Of a DNA stretch of 64,000 nucleotides, positions 59,494 to 64,000 are shown piece after piece. The notes under the pieces are model-generated. The model made no database searches. It saw only the letters and a program-made list of their open reading frames with translations, and was not told the DNA's origin. Position 1 is the first letter of the stretch; each line of letters begins with the position of its first letter. Location: assembly GCF_003086295.3 (NCBI RefSeq), contig NC_092050.1, positions 148,992,699 through 149,056,698 on the forward strand. Direction: 5' to 3'. The stretch is from Arachis hypogaea. Lineage: Eukaryota; Streptophyta; Magnoliopsida; Fabales; Fabaceae. The translations under genes were made by a program, and so were the position numbers.

Positions 59494-60235
59494 AATATGC
59501 AGTTAATGGAGGATTTGAAATACAATGAGGACTCATTTCAATAAGGTGTAGGTGCTTGTTTGATAATAGAAATTCAGAAGAAATAATTAATGAAACAAAA
59601 ATGGGCATGAAGAACGGCCCAAAGGAAGGTGAGGACAAAGGAAGATATGACCATGCAAAACACCTCACATATAGACTTGGGCTCTCAATCAAATTCAGTA
59701 CCTGATTTTTCTCCTGGATTTGAGGATATTGTTAAAAGAAATATCTCAAGTCCATTAATAAGAAAAAGAGGAAAGCCCAATTGAAAAGAAGAGCCATCAA
59801 CAAATTAAAACTAAAAAAGAAAGCCCTTTATGAAAGAGCAAGAGAGAAAAAAATTAATCTCAAAAAGAGAATACAGGAAGCATAAAAAATAGGGGTCTCT
59901 CAAACCGTAAAAGAAAGAAAAAAGAGGAATAAGGGTGATATCACAGGAAAACATAAAATTAGAGATTGCTCAAAGAAGAAGAAAGATGCAGTCAATCTAA
60001 TTGAAGCCAGCGAAAGTGATAGTGAAGAGAGTATTTCAGAGAGTGAAGCTACGGAGACATAGAGGCTTGGAACTTAGCTAAACTTGGTATGTTCTGATGA
60101 TGAAGAGGTTGTAAACTACATCAGAATCCACCAAAAAGAAGGCAATGTATTAGAAGAAATCAGTTTTTCAACAAGAACTAGAGGAAAAAAATCTAGAGCA
60201 AGGGCTTAGGTAAGAGCTTCAAACTTGTACCAATA

Positions 60236-60980
60236 ATTTTATGTTGGAATTGTAGAGGGTTGGGGAGTAAGGAAAAGTTAGGTGCGGTTAAGAAGTTAAT
60301 AAGAAAATGTGATCCTTGGTTTGTTGGTTTAGTGGAGACAAAAATTGATTCTTTTATAGTTAATTTGGTGAAAAAAATATGGGGTAATACTGATTTTGAT
60401 TAGGATTATGTGGGAGCTGATGGAGGTGGTGAGGGACTACTGTACATATGGGACAAGAAATTGCTAGATGTGTATAGAAGAGATAAAGGTTATAGATGGA
60501 TTTGCATTGGTGGATGCTTAAGACAACATAGATGTGAGTTTGCTTTTGCGGTGGTCTATGGTGAGCATTCAGTTAAAGGAAGGAGAGTGATTTGGGATGA
60601 TTTAATGAATCTGAAAAATAATCTGATGTTTTTGTTTATTGTTGTAGGAGACTTTAATGAGGTATTAGGTGTGGAGGAATGAAGCAGTAGCAATGGTAGC
60701 GTGGTGGGTATGAAGGAATTTGGGGACTAGATCAATAACATGGGTTTGGTGGACCTTCCCCTTCCAGGAAGAAAATATACTTGGAGGAAAAGAAGCCAAG
60801 CCAGAAGACTTGATAAAGTTTGTGTGGATCCCATTTGACTACATAAGATTTCAGATTCTCGGATTGAGGTTGTTGAATGTTCAAAGTCTGACCATGTCCC
60901 TTTATGTTTGATGGCAGAGAAGCAGAATTGGGGGCCAAGACCATTTTGCTCCCTGGATGTGTAGTTCTCCAATCCAAATT
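60236..60980 (+). pseudogene. LINE ORF2, endonuclease domain only
   Basis: An apurinic-type endonuclease: ILCWNCRGLGSKEKLGAVKK with the first Asn, WFVGLVETKID with the catalytic Glu, VVGDFNEVL, then GLVDLPLPGRKYTWRKRSQ in a shifted frame and KSDHVPLCLM with the catalytic His. Stops at about 60401 (Trp codon), 60680 (Arg codon) and 60728. It would nick the target for target-primed reverse transcription. It ends at the SIRE insertion. Confidence 0.8.
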
Positions 60981-60986
60981 TTATCC

Positions 60987-62791
60987 TGATGGTAATCAGT
61001 GGCTAAGAGAAGGGGGTTGAATCTTAGCCCCCTTTTTGCTTGATAATACTTGCTGACCTTCGAAACCAAGTTTGGAAACTTTTTGTCCTTTTATCTCGTA
61101 GTTAGACACGAGATTTTTTCTTTTGTCTCGTCCCCAACCACGAGACTTTTCTTTTTGTCTCGTCACTTGGCACGAGATATTTTCTATTTTTGCTCCTAAG
61201 CAGTAGAAACAGAAATGGAGTAGAAAGGAGAGAAAATTACACCCAGATATATCCTGGTTCAGCTGCTAAGTGCAGTGCAGCCTACATCCAGTCTCCATCA
61301 TAAACATGATGGAATTTCACTATAATCTTCCTGATTACAATCTGTAAAGTGCTAACCCAACTTACAAGGGGATTCCCACAGAATCATGAAACACAACATA
61401 GATGAACAAAGGAACTCTATGGACATCTATGGCTTTTTCTTTTAATTTTACACTCTCTGCCTTTTTCCGCTCTATGGCTTTTTCATACAAACCTCACTGT
61501 TTGCCTTTTTCCATGAGACTCAAGACATGACAAAATTAAACAGAAAAATACTAAATAGAATACATTGAAGAAGAAGAAAATCTGTAAGCTTAGGTAGCTC
61601 TGAGAATCCTGTGCCTTGCACTCTCACTGCTTACTTCTAACTCCTTGCTCCAAACAGTGGTTGTTCTCTCTTTTTATAGAAGAGGGAAGCCTCCACACTT
61701 GAAGCCAAAACCCAAGCCAACTTCTTCTTTCTTCAAGAAACAGATCCGGTTCGGCCACACAGAGAGAGAAGAGATAACCATGCAATAACCAACATGCAAT
61801 TACCTCTAGTCCTTCCTTGGTCATCACTCTTCATCAATCCGAGCTCTCCATCCTTGGCTTGCTCTCCAAGATGGATTTCTAGACCTTGATGCTTCATGAT
61901 GATGATGACTTCATCTGCTTCAATCTTTGCCTCTACCATCACTTCGCCACTCTAGCTACTTCCTGTGGTGGTTGAGCAAAATCAAAGACAAGTCACGCCT
62001 CCAAGAGTCTCTTCCTTGCTGGCCGGATCTTCTTCCTTCTTTTTGAGCATGATGAGCTCGAGAATACTTCACCAAATTTAACCATATTTGGTGAAATCTC
62101 AGCCATAGCACACTTTTATTTTGTTATGTTTTCTTGCCATCATTGAGATGGTCTTGTAGCTTGCTCTTTCTTCAATTTGGTAGCTAAGTTTTACTTTCAT
62201 GGTTTCCTGTGTAATAACCGAAGAAGAGAAGCAAAGATGAGAAAGAGGAGAGAGAAATTTGAACACTAGCTAATGGGTAATGATAAAGTGAAATTAAAGT
62301 CCAACTTCCCTTACATAAGGTAGCGTGTAGAGTTACTGAACCCATCAAATCAATTTCTCTCTCTCACATTTATGTTTCCAATGCTAACAAATTAAATTTG
62401 AAATCCAGCCAAAGTAAAGAAATGGGATCCGTGGGAAAGCATGAGGCAAATGATAACATTTGCTTTCCTGATGGATTTTGGATCAAGCATTAGTTCTTGT
62501 AGCATCAAAATTAATTTGGGCTTGTAGTAATAATAGCTTCAATTTGGCCCAAATAAAACACAACATTGTTTCAGCCACTATGATCATAATTAGATTAATA
62601 TCAAGGCTGAGTGTTCATAGGCATATTGGGCTTGCACCAGAATTTCATTTTCGGCCCAATATTAAAAACCTGCAACAAAATTATTAATCAATATATATTA
62701 AATGGGAATCAAATTAATAATTTTGTAATTAATTACTTTTAATAATGTTTAGTCATCACAAATATTAATTTAGAGTTTTTCAAACTCATCA
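60987..62791 (-). repeat. 3' LTR of a SIRE/Maximus-type copia element
   Basis: 1805 bp on the minus strand, TGATGAGTTTGAAAAACTC to ATTACCATCA, aligned with the solo LTR at 12969-15006. It contains repeated CACGAGA / GTCTCGT words (61105-61175). The LINE sequence resumes only left of 60987. The element's 5' part is outside the window. Confidence 0.85.
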
Positions 62792-62802
62792 ATCTCCCCC
62801 TT
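62792..62802 (-). promoter_or_regulatory. polypurine tract of the SIRE-type element
   Basis: AAGGGGGAGAT on the minus strand lies directly before the LTR start at 62791, the position and composition expected for plus-strand priming. Confidence 0.8.
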
Positions 62803-63760
62803 GATGACAAACACTATTAAAATTGAAATGGAAAGAGATTTAAAGATTGAGTAAAGAATACTCCCTTTGAATTTGAATTTCTCCCCCTTTCAAATTGTCA
62901 CATGGCTCCCCCTTAATATATGTCATTTTTACCAAGGGAAGCACTAACCTGTAACAGTTTAATCAAGCTTCAAGTAACAATGTTATTTAGCATTTTTATT
63001 ACATGATGCTAGATGCTTGATTTATGAGCAGATTTGAATGATATACAAAACTCATTTGTTATTAATAAATTGATTTTCTGCTCAAACAACAACCAAAAAT
63101 CTTTTGAAAATCAATTGTTGTTTAAAATATTTTTCAATCAAATCAGAGCAACATAGTTATGGTAGGAAAATATTTTTAACCACATCATGATCACAGCAAT
63201 TTTCAACATTTATTTCCACACTCAATGCTTAAAGGAACTGCCAAAAATAAAGTATTCTACAAACATATTTATCAAGATGAATCAGAATATTCCTAATCTA
63301 TTGATAGCAAGCATAGCATATTCATCAAGATAAACTATCACAAGAATCAATTAACAACCAGGCAGCCATAATATCAAAAACAAATGCATTGCCAAAACAT
63401 CATAAGTAGCAGCAGTCACAATGAAGCAAATGCAGTTTCAATATTATCAACATGTTTTATCAAACATCAAAATATATCTTTTTAACAAGGGTGATCATGA
63501 ATTTTCAGCTGAAAATTTCATCCCCTGTTTCCCTTGTTTTTCAGATTTCAATTTTCAGCTTTTCTCCCCCTTTTGTCATCAAAGGGGCACCTGCAAGAAA
63601 TGATTATCATAGAAAATAGAGTATGCAAAATATATCCCAAAACATAATCAAAAAGTGTCATCAGAGTATCATATAGTTATGCAACTGTCAGTCTCCAACC
63701 TAACAAAATAAAGTAACTAATTGAGTCAAAGTGTGCCAATATCAAACAGTAAACAGAAAT
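62803..63760 (-). other. SIRE-type element, non-coding region before the 3' LTR
   Basis: AT-rich, no coding frame. Further G-rich tracts on the minus strand (GGGGGAG and AAAGGGGGAG near 62880-62915, AAAGGGGGAGAA near 63562) resemble extra polypurine tracts. Confidence 0.55.
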
Positions 63761-64000
63761 TTAATCATCCGAGAGATTAAAATCCAAGTCCTCTGCCTCT
63801 GCTTCACTACCAACTTCATCAACAAGGCTCTCCAGCATTAGGCTAACTCGCTCCTTACATTTCTTCCAGGCCGACTCATTTTCATATGACAACTTGCGAG
63901 CAGATTTATGAAACTGAACCATGAGGTCGGACATGTTGGAGAATTCTGTGAGAACATTTCTGAAGGATTCGGCAGCCTTGGAGGATTTTGGCCTACTTTC
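63761..64000 (-). CDS. SIRE-type element, C-terminal end of its last ORF (partial)
   Basis: An open minus-strand frame enters from the window edge and ends at TAA (63761-63763), 79 residues. It includes AESFRNVLTEFSNMSDLMVQ, LSYENESAWKKCKERVSLML and an acidic end (SEAEAEDLDFNLSDD). The helical, charged character would suit the envelope-position ORF of SIRE elements, but the part seen is too short to assign. No Met is in view because the start is outside the window. Confidence 0.5.
   Translation of the reverse strand, partial: ESRPKSSKAAESFRNVLTEFSNMSDLMVQFHKSARKLSYENESAWKKCKERVSLMLESLVDEVGSEAEAEDLDFNLSDD

Larger units (their letters stand above)
58240..60986 (+). mobile_element. L1-type LINE, 5' portion, cut by a SIRE-type element
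   Basis: ORF1 and the endonuclease part of ORF2 are present; reverse transcriptase is missing because the SIRE LTR begins at 60987. Its left neighbour is the end of the hAT element. The intact order RRM - DUF4283-like - endonuclease is that of plant L1 elements. Confidence 0.8.

Overview
The window looks like nuclear DNA of a flowering plant. The genes have introns with GT-AG borders, the host proteins are plant types (a BCDIN3-type RNA methyltransferase, a two-domain glyoxalase I, a C2-domain protein), and most of the sequence is nested LTR retrotransposons. The element families (Athila-type Ty3 elements with CpG-rich LTRs, a SIRE/Maximus-type copia LTR) suggest a legume, probably Arachis (peanut). 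That last step is recollection of the families and was not searched.

Layout. 1-2290: 3' part of a Ty1/copia element. 2291-3455: broken copy of a host segment (copy A). 3456-12626: Athila element E1, degraded and lacking its 3' LTR. 12627-15487: more of copy A, split by a SIRE-type solo LTR (12969-15006) that itself carries a TRIM-like insert. 15488-17608: intergenic DNA. 17609-30415: Athila element E2 with both LTRs and a 5-bp target duplication. 31335-32600: broken FAR1/MULE transposase. 34480-35030: large inverted repeat of a B3-domain gene fragment. 35040-39530: nothing recognised. 39536-42507: BCDIN3 methyltransferase gene (minus strand). 42511-46900: its upstream DNA (copy B) with four inserted elements. 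47797-48444: broken BCDIN3 copy (copy C). 49982-52403: glyoxalase I gene (minus). 52696-53439: C2-domain gene (minus). 55334-58239: degraded hAT transposon. 58240-60986: L1-type LINE cut by a SIRE-type element whose 3' LTR (60987-62791), polypurine tract and last ORF run off the window edge.

The host part reads as one ancestral minus-strand block, C2 gene - glyoxalase I - BCDIN3 methyltransferase. The last two genes and their spacer occur three times (A, B, C). B keeps the better methyltransferase, C keeps the better glyoxalase, and A keeps only remnants. Comparing copies gives empty sites for several insertions and so exact element ends.

The most unusual signals are: (1) a 50-bp-periodic array of paired CpG-rich near-palindromes in both Athila LTR types, echoed in a ~166-bp-periodic array after pol; (2) a stem-loop just after Athila pol whose stem covaries between E1 and E2 while the loop is kept; (3) the almost spacerless B3 inverted repeat; (4) an LTR-like TATA-bearing module directly before the methyltransferase start codon.
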